A DNA stretch of 6,427 nt, from positions 1 through 6,427 of the forward strand of contig DYTM01000084.1 in NCBI GenBank assembly GCA_020725985.1. The letters are read 5' to 3'. Made by a program: the position numbers and the translations under genes. How positions within the stretch are numbered: the first letter of the stretch is position 1; each line of letters begins with the position of its first letter. Under the pieces are notes generated by a model. The model was given only the letters and a program-made list of their open reading frames with translations. It did no database searches and was not told the origin of the DNA. This document shows, piece after piece, positions 1-5,410 of this stretch. This DNA is from Methanomassiliicoccus sp. GTDB lineage: Archaea; Thermoplasmatota; Thermoplasmata; Methanomassiliicoccales; JACIVX01.

Positions 1-484
1 CCTGGTAAGGCGGCTCGAGGTTGACCCAGGTCATGTTGAGGAAGAAGACCCGGCCGAAGAAATTCTCGCCTATGAGCCTCCTCACCTCCAGAAGGGCGTT
101 GTTGAATCGGTAGATGTGGCCGACATACAAGGTGAGGTTCCTCTCCTCGGCCAGCTTGACCAGCTCCATGCCTTCGGAGGAGGAGAGGGTCATCGGCTTC
201 TCCACGAGGACATGCTTCCCGGCTTCCAGGGATTCCTTGCACGCCATGTAATGGAGGGCGTTCGGGAGGCAGACGTTGACGGCGGCGATCGAGTTCTCCT
301 TAAGCAGGTGGCGGTAGTCGCTCGTAAGGATCTCGACCTTGTGTCGTTCACGGCAGTAATCGAGGTTCTTGTCGAACAGGTCCGACGCACCCCTGACCTT
401 CACTCCTTGAATGGCGCCGTACTCGTCGACGATCTTCCGCCCCCAATACCCCACGCCCATGACGCCGATCTCGATGCGCCTCAT
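1..484 (-). CDS. Gfo/Idh/MocA family NAD(P)-dependent sugar dehydrogenase, 3' end beyond window
   Basis: My minus-strand translation from the ATG at 484-482 runs open for 161 residues to the left edge, so the C-terminal part is missing. The N-terminus reads GVMGVGYWGRKIV, a Rossmann nucleotide-binding loop of the GxGxxG type. At about residues 95-98 comes VEKPM, the EKP motif whose lysine is catalytic in this family. The following GHIYRFN segment fits the start of the substrate domain. The family oxidises or reduces sugar hydroxyl or keto groups with NAD(P). Lying last in a cassette with an aminotransferase and an acyltransferase, it probably makes the 3-keto nucleotide sugar used for amination, as WbpB/WlbA does; that role is inferred from context. 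Its ATG overlaps the upstream TGA as ATGA, and a GGAGGATC site lies 6 bases before the start, suggesting coupled translation. Family call is firm; exact substrate unknown. Confidence 0.9.
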   Translation of the reverse strand, partial: MRRIEIGVMGVGYWGRKIVDEYGAIQGVKVRGASDLFDKNLDYCRERHKVEILTSDYRHLLKENSIAAVNVCLPNALHYMACKESLEAGKHVLVEKPMTLSSSEGMELVKLAEERNLTLYVGHIYRFNNALLEVRRLIGENFFGRVFFLNMTWVNLEPPYQ

Positions 485-1584
485 CCCCTCGATCCTCCGA
501 AGAAGCTGAGCACCTGTTCGCAGATATATTTGACGTCGTCGTCCGAGAGGGAGGGGTACATGGGAAGGGAGAGAAGGGTCTCGGAAAGCTTCTCGCTCAC
601 CGGGAATGCCCCGTGCTCGAAACCGTACATCTCCCTGTACACCGGCTGAAGGTGTATCGGCAGCGGGTAATGCACCCCGGACTCGATTCCCTTCTCGGCC
701 AGGTGCCGCGCGAGCTCGTCCCTCCGCTCGCATCTGACCGCGAAGAGGTGAAAGACCGGGACGACGCCCGATCCGCCCATCGGAGGAAGGAGTATCTTCT
801 CCTCGTGGCCGAGATGCTTCGAGTACCTTAGGGCGATCGCCCTCCTCCTCTCGTTCCACTCGTCCAAATGCCGAAGCTGGACGAGGCCAAAGGCGGCGTT
901 CGCCGTGTTGAGGCGGGCGGTGAAGCCGATCACATCGTGGACGTATCTCGACACCCGGCCGCAATCCCGGAGCTTCGCGATCTCCTTGGCAAGTTGCCCA
1001 TCATTCGTCGTCACCATCCCTCCGTCCCCGCCGACCGTCATGTTCTTGGTCGAGTAGAAGGAGAAGCACCCCAGGTCCCCGATGGATCCGACCTTCTTTC
1101 CTTTGAAGGTGGCTCCGTGTGCCTGAGCCGCGTCCTCGACCACCTTGAAATTCCTCTTCTCGGCGATGTCCGCAAGCTCATCCATGCGGCACGGATGACC
1201 GAAGAGGTGGACAGGGAGAAGGGCTGCATCACCGGAAGTGACGATGCCCTTGAGACGAGTTGGATCGAGGTTGAAATCCGCCTCGCTCACGTCTGAGAAC
1301 CGGGGGGTCCCCCCAGCCTGAACGATCGAGTTCGCGGTTGCGATGAAGGAAAGGGATGTGGTGACGACCCCTTTTCCCTTCACACCCAAGGCGATGAGGG
1401 AGAGGGCCAACGCTGCCGTTCCCGAGGAAACGGACACGGCATGGTCGGTGCCGATGTAGCGGGCGAACGCCTCCTCGAACCTGAAAACGCTCTCACCGAG
1501 CACGAGTCTTTCACTCCTGAGCGCGTTGGAAACGGCTTCGATCATCTCGTCGGTGACCTGAGGCTTGCTCAGGGGAATCCTCAA
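481..1584 (-). CDS. DegT/DnrJ/EryC1 family PLP-dependent sugar aminotransferase
   Basis: A 367-residue fold-type I aminotransferase of the family that aminates keto nucleotide sugars, usually with glutamate as donor. It has the typical N-terminus IPLSKPQVT, the phosphate-binding SSGTAAL around residues 53-59, VVEDAAQAHGA at about 148-158 with the aspartate that contacts the PLP pyridine nitrogen, and FSFYSTKNMTVGGDGGM, in which K180 is the expected Schiff-base lysine. Length is normal for the family. The start is a TTG three bases after the acyltransferase TAG. The next in-frame ATG (residue 14) would remove the conserved N-terminus. A GAGGGGGG stretch eight bases upstream can serve as ribosome-binding site. 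Between an acyltransferase and a dehydrogenase gene it most likely installs a 3-amino group on a UDP or dTDP sugar, as WbpE/WlbC does. The substrate is inferred, not seen. Confidence 0.93.
   Translation of the reverse strand: MRIPLSKPQVTDEMIEAVSNALRSERLVLGESVFRFEEAFARYIGTDHAVSVSSGTAALALSLIALGVKGKGVVTTSLSFIATANSIVQAGGTPRFSDVSEADFNLDPTRLKGIVTSGDAALLPVHLFGHPCRMDELADIAEKRNFKVVEDAAQAHGATFKGKKVGSIGDLGCFSFYSTKNMTVGGDGGMVTTNDGQLAKEIAKLRDCGRVSRYVHDVIGFTARLNTANAAFGLVQLRHLDEWNERRRAIALRYSKHLGHEEKILLPPMGGSGVVPVFHLFAVRCERRDELARHLAEKGIESGVHYPLPIHLQPVYREMYGFEHGAFPVSEKLSETLLSLPMYPSLSDDDVKYICEQVLSFFGGSRG
491..498 (-). promoter_or_regulatory. Shine-Dalgarno site of the dehydrogenase gene
   Basis: On the minus strand GGAGGATC lies six bases before the ATG at 484, inside the 3' end of the aminotransferase gene. 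It closely matches the complement of an archaeal 16S rRNA 3' end (ATCACCTCC). It supports the ATG at 484 as the real start even though this overlaps the previous gene by four bases. Confidence 0.65.
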
Positions 1585-1587
1585 CGT

Positions 1588-2046
1588 CTAGTCCCCCCTC
1601 TCCTTGATCGCCCTCGCTGGATTCCCGACGGCGACCGCCCCAGGAGGGACATCCTTGGTGACGACAGCGCCCGCGCCGACCATCGCCCCCTCCCCGATGG
1701 TCACGCCGCATACGACGACCGCGCCAGCCCCGATCGAAGCCCCCTTCTTGACCGTTGTCGGGACGATCTCCCATTCCCCGACCGCTCGTGGGCGGTAGTC
1801 GTTCGTGAAGACAGCGTGCGGTCCTACGAAAACCTCGTCCTCGATGACAACTCCCGAGGGAATGAAGGCATAGGCCTCGACCTTGCATCTGTCCCCGATC
1901 CTCACTCCCTTCTGAATTTCCACGAAGGCCGCAATCTTGCAGTCACGACCGATTGTGCAGCCGTAGAGATTCACAAAATCCCTGACTATCGTGCCATCGC
2001 CGATACTACAATCCTGAATGGAGTAGTATTTTGCCAACAGCTTCAT
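1588..2046 (-). CDS. Left-handed beta-helix (hexapeptide repeat) sugar N-acyltransferase, WbpD/WlbB-like
   Basis: A 152-residue protein built mostly of [IV]-G-x-x-x-x hexapeptide repeats (CTIGRDCKIAAFVEIQ, GVRIGDRCKVEAYAFI, GASIGAGAVVVCGVTIGEG), which fold as a left-handed beta-helix and form trimers. FTNDYRPRA at about 80-88 is a loop typical of the WbpD/WlbB/QdtC group that acetylates amino groups on nucleotide sugars using acetyl-CoA. The end, DVPPGAVAVGNPARAI, is the usual C-terminal loop of the superfamily. It is the first gene of the minus-strand sugar cassette, and the aminotransferase begins three bases after its TAG stop. No Shine-Dalgarno precedes the ATG, but a TATA-like box lies about 30 bases upstream, so the message may be leaderless. 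It probably acylates the amino sugar made by the next gene product. The acyl group and sugar are not determined. Confidence 0.92.
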   Translation of the reverse strand: MKLLAKYYSIQDCSIGDGTIVRDFVNLYGCTIGRDCKIAAFVEIQKGVRIGDRCKVEAYAFIPSGVVIEDEVFVGPHAVFTNDYRPRAVGEWEIVPTTVKKGASIGAGAVVVCGVTIGEGAMVGAGAVVTKDVPPGAVAVGNPARAIKERGD

Positions 2047-2072
2047 CCAGGCTCAGTCGAACGCTATGTGGG

Positions 2073-2080
2073 AATTAATA
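2073..2080 (-). promoter_or_regulatory. Probable archaeal TATA box of the sugar cassette
   Basis: The minus strand reads TATTAATT, within a longer AT-rich stretch (2073-2089) that stands out in a GC-rich window. Its end lies 26 bases before the acyltransferase ATG, the expected TATA-to-start distance in archaea. As no Shine-Dalgarno is present, transcription probably begins at or within a few bases of the ATG. The same AT-rich patch could also help the divergent glycosyltransferase, but no well-placed plus-strand box was found. Confidence 0.5.
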
Positions 2081-2180
2081 GTTTATTGTCAGGTTCTCAT
2101 TCCAGCGCAGCGGGAGAGCGTGGGATTCCGCTTTCCAGTCGGCGATCTATCTTGCAGAAAATGCGAGCCAAGGCGAAATC

Positions 2181-3005
2181 GTGATAAGCACCACCGCCCT
2201 TATCCAGCCCAGAATGCTGGTCAGCGTCGTCCTCAACATCATGAACGAGGAGAAGAACATAGCCGACCTGCTGGATTCCCTCGTCATTCAGGAGCAGCCG
2301 CTCGAGATCGTCATCGTCGACGCCAACAGCTGGGACAGGACGAGGGAGATTGTCCAAAGATACGTCGATGAGCATCCGTTCATCCGAATGTTCGTGAAGT
2401 GGGGGACGAGGGGGGAGAGCACCAACTACGGGATCTCGAAAGCGAAGGGGGAGATCCTGGCCTTCACGGGCGGGGACTGCATCGTCAACCCCTTCTGGGT
2501 GAGGGAACTGAGGAAGACGATAACTGAGGGGGCGGACATCGCCGCCGGCAAGACCATCAACCTCGGCCTGAAGGCATGGGAGGAGCTCGAAAGGGTTGAG
2601 CTCTTCCACAAGGGATTCGACGTCTCGTTCCCGAGCTGCAACATGGCCTTCAGGAGGGAGGTCATCGAGAAGGTTGGCGGGTTCGACCCTTGGTTCATCA
2701 CGGCGGAGGACATCGATCTCAACTTCAGGGCGGTGGAGGCCGGCCACACCATCAAGTACAACCAGAACGCGATCGTCTACCACAGGACCAAGGCGACGGT
2801 CTACAGGTTCTTCAAGCAGGCATTCTGGAACGGCGCGGGGAGGAAGCAGCTCACCCTGAAGCACGGGAGGCTGTGGAGCTCATACGATCCGCTCCGGATG
2901 TTCCGGCAGAAGGTGAACGCCTGGTCGATGCTCCGGCTCGCCTGCGCGATCATGGGATACGTCGGGTTCAAGCTCTACCGGGAGAAGGGACTCTACGTGC
3001 AATGA
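2181..3005 (+). CDS. Glycosyltransferase family 2 (GT-A fold)
   Basis: A 274-residue GT-A glycosyltransferase. Residues 13-25 (LVSVVLNIMNEEK) form the first strand, and IVIVDANSWDRTREI at 43-57 is the usual nucleotide-binding strand-loop. FTGGDCIV at 95-102 sits where the DXD metal motif is expected, with only the second aspartate (D99) kept. SFPSCNMAFRREVIEKVGGFD and TAEDIDLNFRA (174-184, catalytic-base ED motif) follow, then FWNGAGRKQ. A hydrophobic stretch at about 247-263 may anchor it at the membrane surface. It transfers a sugar from a nucleotide-sugar donor; next to a nucleotide-sugar cassette and another transferase, a role in surface glycan or N-glycan assembly is likely. The GTG at 2181 is the longest start after a stop at 2079-2081. 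The ATG at 2214 (residue 12), just before the first strand, is equally plausible. Neither has a clear Shine-Dalgarno. Confidence 0.9.
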   Translation: MISTTALIQPRMLVSVVLNIMNEEKNIADLLDSLVIQEQPLEIVIVDANSWDRTREIVQRYVDEHPFIRMFVKWGTRGESTNYGISKAKGEILAFTGGDCIVNPFWVRELRKTITEGADIAAGKTINLGLKAWEELERVELFHKGFDVSFPSCNMAFRREVIEKVGGFDPWFITAEDIDLNFRAVEAGHTIKYNQNAIVYHRTKATVYRFFKQAFWNGAGRKQLTLKHGRLWSSYDPLRMFRQKVNAWSMLRLACAIMGYVGFKLYREKGLYVQ

Positions 3006-3026
3006 AAGCCAGCTGTTGGGGAAGGT

Positions 3027-3034
3027 CTATTATC
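3027..3034 (+). promoter_or_regulatory. Possible TATA-like box before the second glycosyltransferase
   Basis: CTATTATC is the most AT-rich octamer in this spacer and lies about 37-44 bases before the CTG at 3071. This would place a transcript start near 3055-3060, at the Shine-Dalgarno-like sequence. The match is weak. The gene could instead simply be co-transcribed with the first glycosyltransferase, which ends at 3005. Confidence 0.25.
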
Positions 3035-3046
3035 CCTCTCATCTTT

Positions 3047-3069
3047 TACCGTCACAGGAAGGTGCGGTA
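3047..3069 (+). other. Small hairpin just before the start of the second glycosyltransferase
   Basis: TACCG (3047-3051) plus CAC (3053-3055) pair with GTG (3062-3064) plus CGGTA (3065-3069). This gives an 8-base-pair stem with one bulged T at 3052 and a six-base loop, AGGAAG. The loop and the 3' arm together hold the Shine-Dalgarno-like AGGAAGGTG. The stem ends one base before the proposed CTG start. It could tune translation, but a stem this short may arise by chance. Confidence 0.4.
3056..3064 (+). promoter_or_regulatory. Shine-Dalgarno-like site supporting a CTG start at 3071
   Basis: AGGAAGGTG resembles the archaeal GGAGGTG consensus with one extra A. It ends six bases before the CTG at 3071, the normal spacing. 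It is 33 bases from the ATG at 3098, too far to serve that codon. It therefore favours an upstream start that keeps the first conserved strand of the enzyme. Confidence 0.5.
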
Positions 3070-3070
3070 G

Positions 3071-3748
3071 CTGAGGCTGTCGGTCGTCATCCCCACGATG
3101 AATGAGGAGAGGTCGATCGGGAGCGTTATCGACGCAGTCCGGGATGCGCTGAAGGGGACTGGATTCGAGTACGAGATCCTCGTCGTCGACACGAGCTCGA
3201 AGGACCGGACGAGGGAGATCGCCAGGGAGAAGGGGGCGGTCGTCGTGGACGAGCCCCGTAAGGGTTACGGGAGGGCATACAAGACCGGGTTCGACAGAGC
3301 GAACGGTGATGTCGTGGTGACGCTGGACGCGGACTGCACCTATCCCGCGGAGGACATCCCCCGCCTGCTCAAGGTCCTCGTCGACGAGAACCTCGACTTC
3401 ATCAGCGCAAACCGATTTGGGAACATGGAGGAGAAGGCGATGAGCCTCAAGCACCGGTTCGGGAACTGGGTGCTGACAACTACGACGAACATCCTGTTCC
3501 GGACGAAGCTGAAGGACTCTCAGAGCGGGATGTGGGTGCTCCGCAAGGAGACACTCAAGAAGCTCGAGCTGAGAAGCGACGGAATGCCGTTCTCCGAGGA
3601 GATCAAGATCGAGGCGTTCCGGAAGCTCGGGGCGAAGGAGATCGGAATCAGTTACAAGAGGAGGGTGGGGGAGGTGAAGCTCTCCTCCTGGAAGGACGGA
3701 CGCAAGAACCTCGGATTTCTCTTCAAGAAGCGATTCGGGAGCGGCTGA
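3071..3748 (+). CDS. Glycosyltransferase family 2, dolichyl-phosphate hexosyltransferase (DPM1)-like, probable CTG start
   Basis: About 225 residues with GT-A motifs resembling dolichyl-phosphate mannose/glucose/GlcNAc synthases: LSVVIPTMNEERSIG at the N-terminus, ILVVDTSSKDRTREIA, KGYGRAYKTGFDRANGD, the metal-binding TLDADCTYP (DAD at 86-88), DSQSGMWVLRKE at about 149-160, and FSEEIKIEA. There are no C-terminal membrane segments, unlike some relatives. Likely role: moving a sugar from a nucleotide donor to a polyprenyl or dolichyl phosphate on the cytoplasmic face, the lipid-linked step of archaeal N-glycosylation. The acceptor is inferred. In frame, the codons after a TAG at 3068-3070 are CTG AGG CTG TCG GTC; the first ATG is at 3098 and would lose the first beta strand. 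I therefore choose CTG at 3071, backed by AGGAAGGTG six bases upstream. The stop lies one base from the convergent uracil-DNA glycosylase stop. Confidence 0.85.
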   Translation: MRLSVVIPTMNEERSIGSVIDAVRDALKGTGFEYEILVVDTSSKDRTREIAREKGAVVVDEPRKGYGRAYKTGFDRANGDVVVTLDADCTYPAEDIPRLLKVLVDENLDFISANRFGNMEEKAMSLKHRFGNWVLTTTTNILFRTKLKDSQSGMWVLRKETLKKLELRSDGMPFSEEIKIEAFRKLGAKEIGISYKRRVGEVKLSSWKDGRKNLGFLFKKRFGSG

Positions 3749-3749
3749 G

Positions 3750-4277
3750 TCAGAGGTGCCCCTTGGCGATATTGATTGTCTCCCTGAGACTCGTCCTCGC
3801 CTTCAGGCTGTACAGGCAGGCCGCGGGGTGGTAGGCAGGGAGAACGAGAACGTTCGATCCGAGGGTTTCAGTCGCCAAGGGCCTGTTCGCCTCCTCCTCC
3901 AGCTTCAACTCTCTTCCTAAGAGGTTCTGGCACGCTGTCCTCCCGAGAGCGACGACGAGCCTCCTCCCAGCGAGTTCCTGCTCGAGGTACCGGAAACACG
4001 ACGACATCTCGTCCCTCCTCGGCCTCCTGTTGCCTGGAGGGCGGCACTTGACAGTGTTCGTTATCATGATCCTCCCCCTCGGCAATCCCTCCTCCTCGAG
4101 CATCTTCTCGAGAATCCTGCCGGCCCTTCCGACGAAGGGCCGCCCCCTTGTGTCCTCCGTTTCCCCAGGGGCTTCCCCGACGAAGCAAACAGGCGATCCC
4201 AGGTCTCCGTCCGGCGGCACCACTTGTACCCTCGACTCACACAGTCGACAAAGGGTGCAGCCGAGGTCGAGATCCAC
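3750..4277 (-). CDS. Family 4 uracil-DNA glycosylase (4Fe-4S)
   Basis: A 175-residue enzyme of the thermostable, iron-sulfur family 4 (UDGa-type), which cuts uracil from DNA to start base-excision repair of deaminated cytosine. Motif 1 is GEAPGETEDTRGRPFVGRAG (34-53). A second conserved segment, LPAYHPAA (146-153), carries the active-site His150. Expected cluster ligands are C7 and C10 (CTLC) and C78 and C94 (KCRPPGNRRPRRDEMSSC); an extra cysteine, C13, lies next to the first pair. Length is slightly short but normal. The start is a GTG one base after the pyrE TGA, with GGAGGAG four bases before it and inside the pyrE end, so translation is probably coupled. The stop lies one base from the stop of the convergent glycosyltransferase. 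The identification is strong; activity on other lesions cannot be judged. Confidence 0.95.
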   Translation of the reverse strand: MDLDLGCTLCRLCESRVQVVPPDGDLGSPVCFVGEAPGETEDTRGRPFVGRAGRILEKMLEEEGLPRGRIMITNTVKCRPPGNRRPRRDEMSSCFRYLEQELAGRRLVVALGRTACQNLLGRELKLEEEANRPLATETLGSNVLVLPAYHPAACLYSLKARTSLRETINIAKGHL

Positions 4278-4278
4278 C

Positions 4279-4827
4279 TCACTCCTCCAAGAGATCCTTC
4301 GCCGTCAGAAGGGCGATCAACCTCACATGGACATTCTCCAGGGCCTCCGTGCCACCCTCCTGCCGGTCCACCACAACGAGGACTGTCTCGACGACCGCCC
4401 CGCCCGCCCTGAGCGCCTTCACGGCCTCGGCGGCTGAGCCAGCAGAGGTGACGACATCCTCGACGACAAGGACCTTGTCCCCGGGTGCGAGCGCGCCCTC
4501 GACCACCCTGCCGGTTCCGTAGTCCTTTATCGCCTTCCGCACCATCACGAAAGGGCGCCTCGTCTCAAGCGAGAGGGCGACCGCCAAAGGGATCGAGCCC
4601 AGGACCACGCCGGCGATCCTATCATACTCGATCCCCTCGGTGGAAAGGAGAGAGGACATCTCCTTCGCGATCCCGGACAGCACCTCTGGATCGGTGCTCG
4701 CCTTCTTGATGTCGATGTAGTATCTGCTTCTCCTCCCCGACGCGAGGACGAAATCCCCATACTGGAGGGCCCCGCAACGCCTCAGGGATTCCTTCACCGC
4801 GGAGTTCATGAGCTCACCATGGGACAT
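4279..4827 (-). CDS. pyrE: Orotate phosphoribosyltransferase
   Basis: A 182-residue type I phosphoribosyltransferase joining orotate and PRPP to give orotidine 5'-phosphate in de novo pyrimidine synthesis. Seen are GALQYGDFVLASGRRSRYYID (about 19-39), the GVVLGSIPLA segment at 73-82, VMVRKAIKDYGTGRVVEG (flexible-loop lysines K98 and K101), and the PRPP-binding VVEDVVTSAGSA at 121-132. The loop reads KDYG, where bacterial enzymes have KxHG, so the usual histidine is a tyrosine. Two starts are possible. ATG at 4827 overlaps carS by 14 bases. ATG at 4809 (residue 7) lies four bases after the carS stop, has GGTGA just upstream, and gives a more typical N-terminal length. The gene sits between carS and udg in a tight operon. 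The family alternative, another PRPP-using enzyme, is unlikely given the orotate-type N-terminus. Confidence 0.92.
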   Translation of the reverse strand: MSHGELMNSAVKESLRRCGALQYGDFVLASGRRSRYYIDIKKASTDPEVLSGIAKEMSSLLSTEGIEYDRIAGVVLGSIPLAVALSLETRRPFVMVRKAIKDYGTGRVVEGALAPGDKVLVVEDVVTSAGSAAEAVKALRAGGAVVETVLVVVDRQEGGTEALENVHVRLIALLTAKDLLEE

Positions 4828-5377
4828 CCTTCTTCCCCATCTTGTAACCTATGACGTTCACGACCTTGTGGAGGATAGGGACCGCGACGAAGAGCGTGAC
4901 GAGGGCGAGGATATGCTCCCCCTCGATGAAGCTGCGGATGAACCAGTCTGGATACACAAGAAGGACGAGGAGGATCGAGCCGACGAGGAAGTCGTACTGG
5001 TCCAGACCCGGCGCCTTCGCCCCCCTCGGAATCCCGAGCCGCCGCTTCACGAAAGATCCGGCCATGTCCCCGAGGAGGGAGCCCAGCGAAAGGACGAAGA
5101 TCACCCCGAGCCCGTTCGCGCAGGATTCGAAACCCCAGAAGTCCTCGGGGTCGAATTGGAAGGCGACGAAGAGCATGACGATGCCGAGGGACACCCCGGC
5201 CGCGACCCCGCCGATCAGTCCGAGCCAGGTCTTGCCGTCGCCGAGCATCCTCTTCCCCCGCCAGCTCTTTCCGAAATCGACGGGGGTTCCCCCGCCAAAA
5301 ACGACCGCGGCGGGGTTAGGCAGAAGCGAGGGAAGCATGAGCCAAATGCCGCTCAGCGCGACAAGGACCGCGTCCAT
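4814..5377 (-). CDS. carS: CDP-archaeol synthase
   Basis: A 187-residue membrane protein. CarS uses CTP to activate unsaturated archaetidic acid (2,3-di-O-geranylgeranylglycerol 1-phosphate), giving CDP-archaeol, the precursor of archaeal polar lipids. About five hydrophobic segments are visible (near 3-20, 52-73, 88-108, 128-143, 153-172). Signature pieces are NPAAVVFGGGTPVDFG, GKRMLGDGKTW, SLLGDMAGSFVKRR, PGLDQYDF and the C-terminal PILHKVVNVIGYKMG followed by KKDVPW, all in the expected order. This is the best marker of archaeal origin here. No Shine-Dalgarno precedes the ATG at 5377, but an AT-rich box about 25-33 bases upstream may drive a leaderless message. The ATG is 23 bases past the helicase stop, and the end overlaps the longer pyrE start. 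Confidence 0.95.
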   Translation of the reverse strand: MDAVLVALSGIWLMLPSLLPNPAAVVFGGGTPVDFGKSWRGKRMLGDGKTWLGLIGGVAAGVSLGIVMLFVAFQFDPEDFWGFESCANGLGVIFVLSLGSLLGDMAGSFVKRRLGIPRGAKAPGLDQYDFLVGSILLVLLVYPDWFIRSFIEGEHILALVTLFVAVPILHKVVNVIGYKMGKKDVPW

Positions 5378-5400
5378 CGGCGGTTGATTCAGTGGTGCGA

Positions 5401-5410
5401 TTAAGTACTT
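5401..5410 (-). promoter_or_regulatory. Possible TATA box for carS
   Basis: The minus strand reads AAGTACTTAA within AAAAGTACTTAATC, overlapping the last codons and TAA stop of the helicase gene. It is centred about 28 bases before the carS ATG, correct for a leaderless archaeal transcript, and no ribosome-binding site precedes that ATG. carS could still be read through from the helicase gene. Confidence 0.4.

Noticed and set aside
2117..2132. Possible hairpin AGCG...CGCT in the divergent spacer
   Set aside because: Only four base pairs with an eight-base loop; expected by chance in GC-rich DNA.
1441..2184. 247-codon plus-strand frame across the acyltransferase gene and spacer
   Set aside because: No family features, and it lies opposite clear hexapeptide repeats and the end of the DegT enzyme.
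2097..2864. 255-codon open frame on the minus strand opposite the first glycosyltransferase
   Set aside because: Low-complexity Leu/Asp/Val/Arg-rich shadow; the plus strand carries ordered GT2 motifs.
3020..3063. Two copies of GGAAGGT, 37 bases apart, in the spacer between the glycosyltransferases
   Set aside because: Seven bases and purine-rich; too short to call an operator or repeat.
4808..5404. Plus-strand frame of 198 codons opposite carS
   Set aside because: Highly charged antisense shadow; carS signature motifs on the other strand explain the region.
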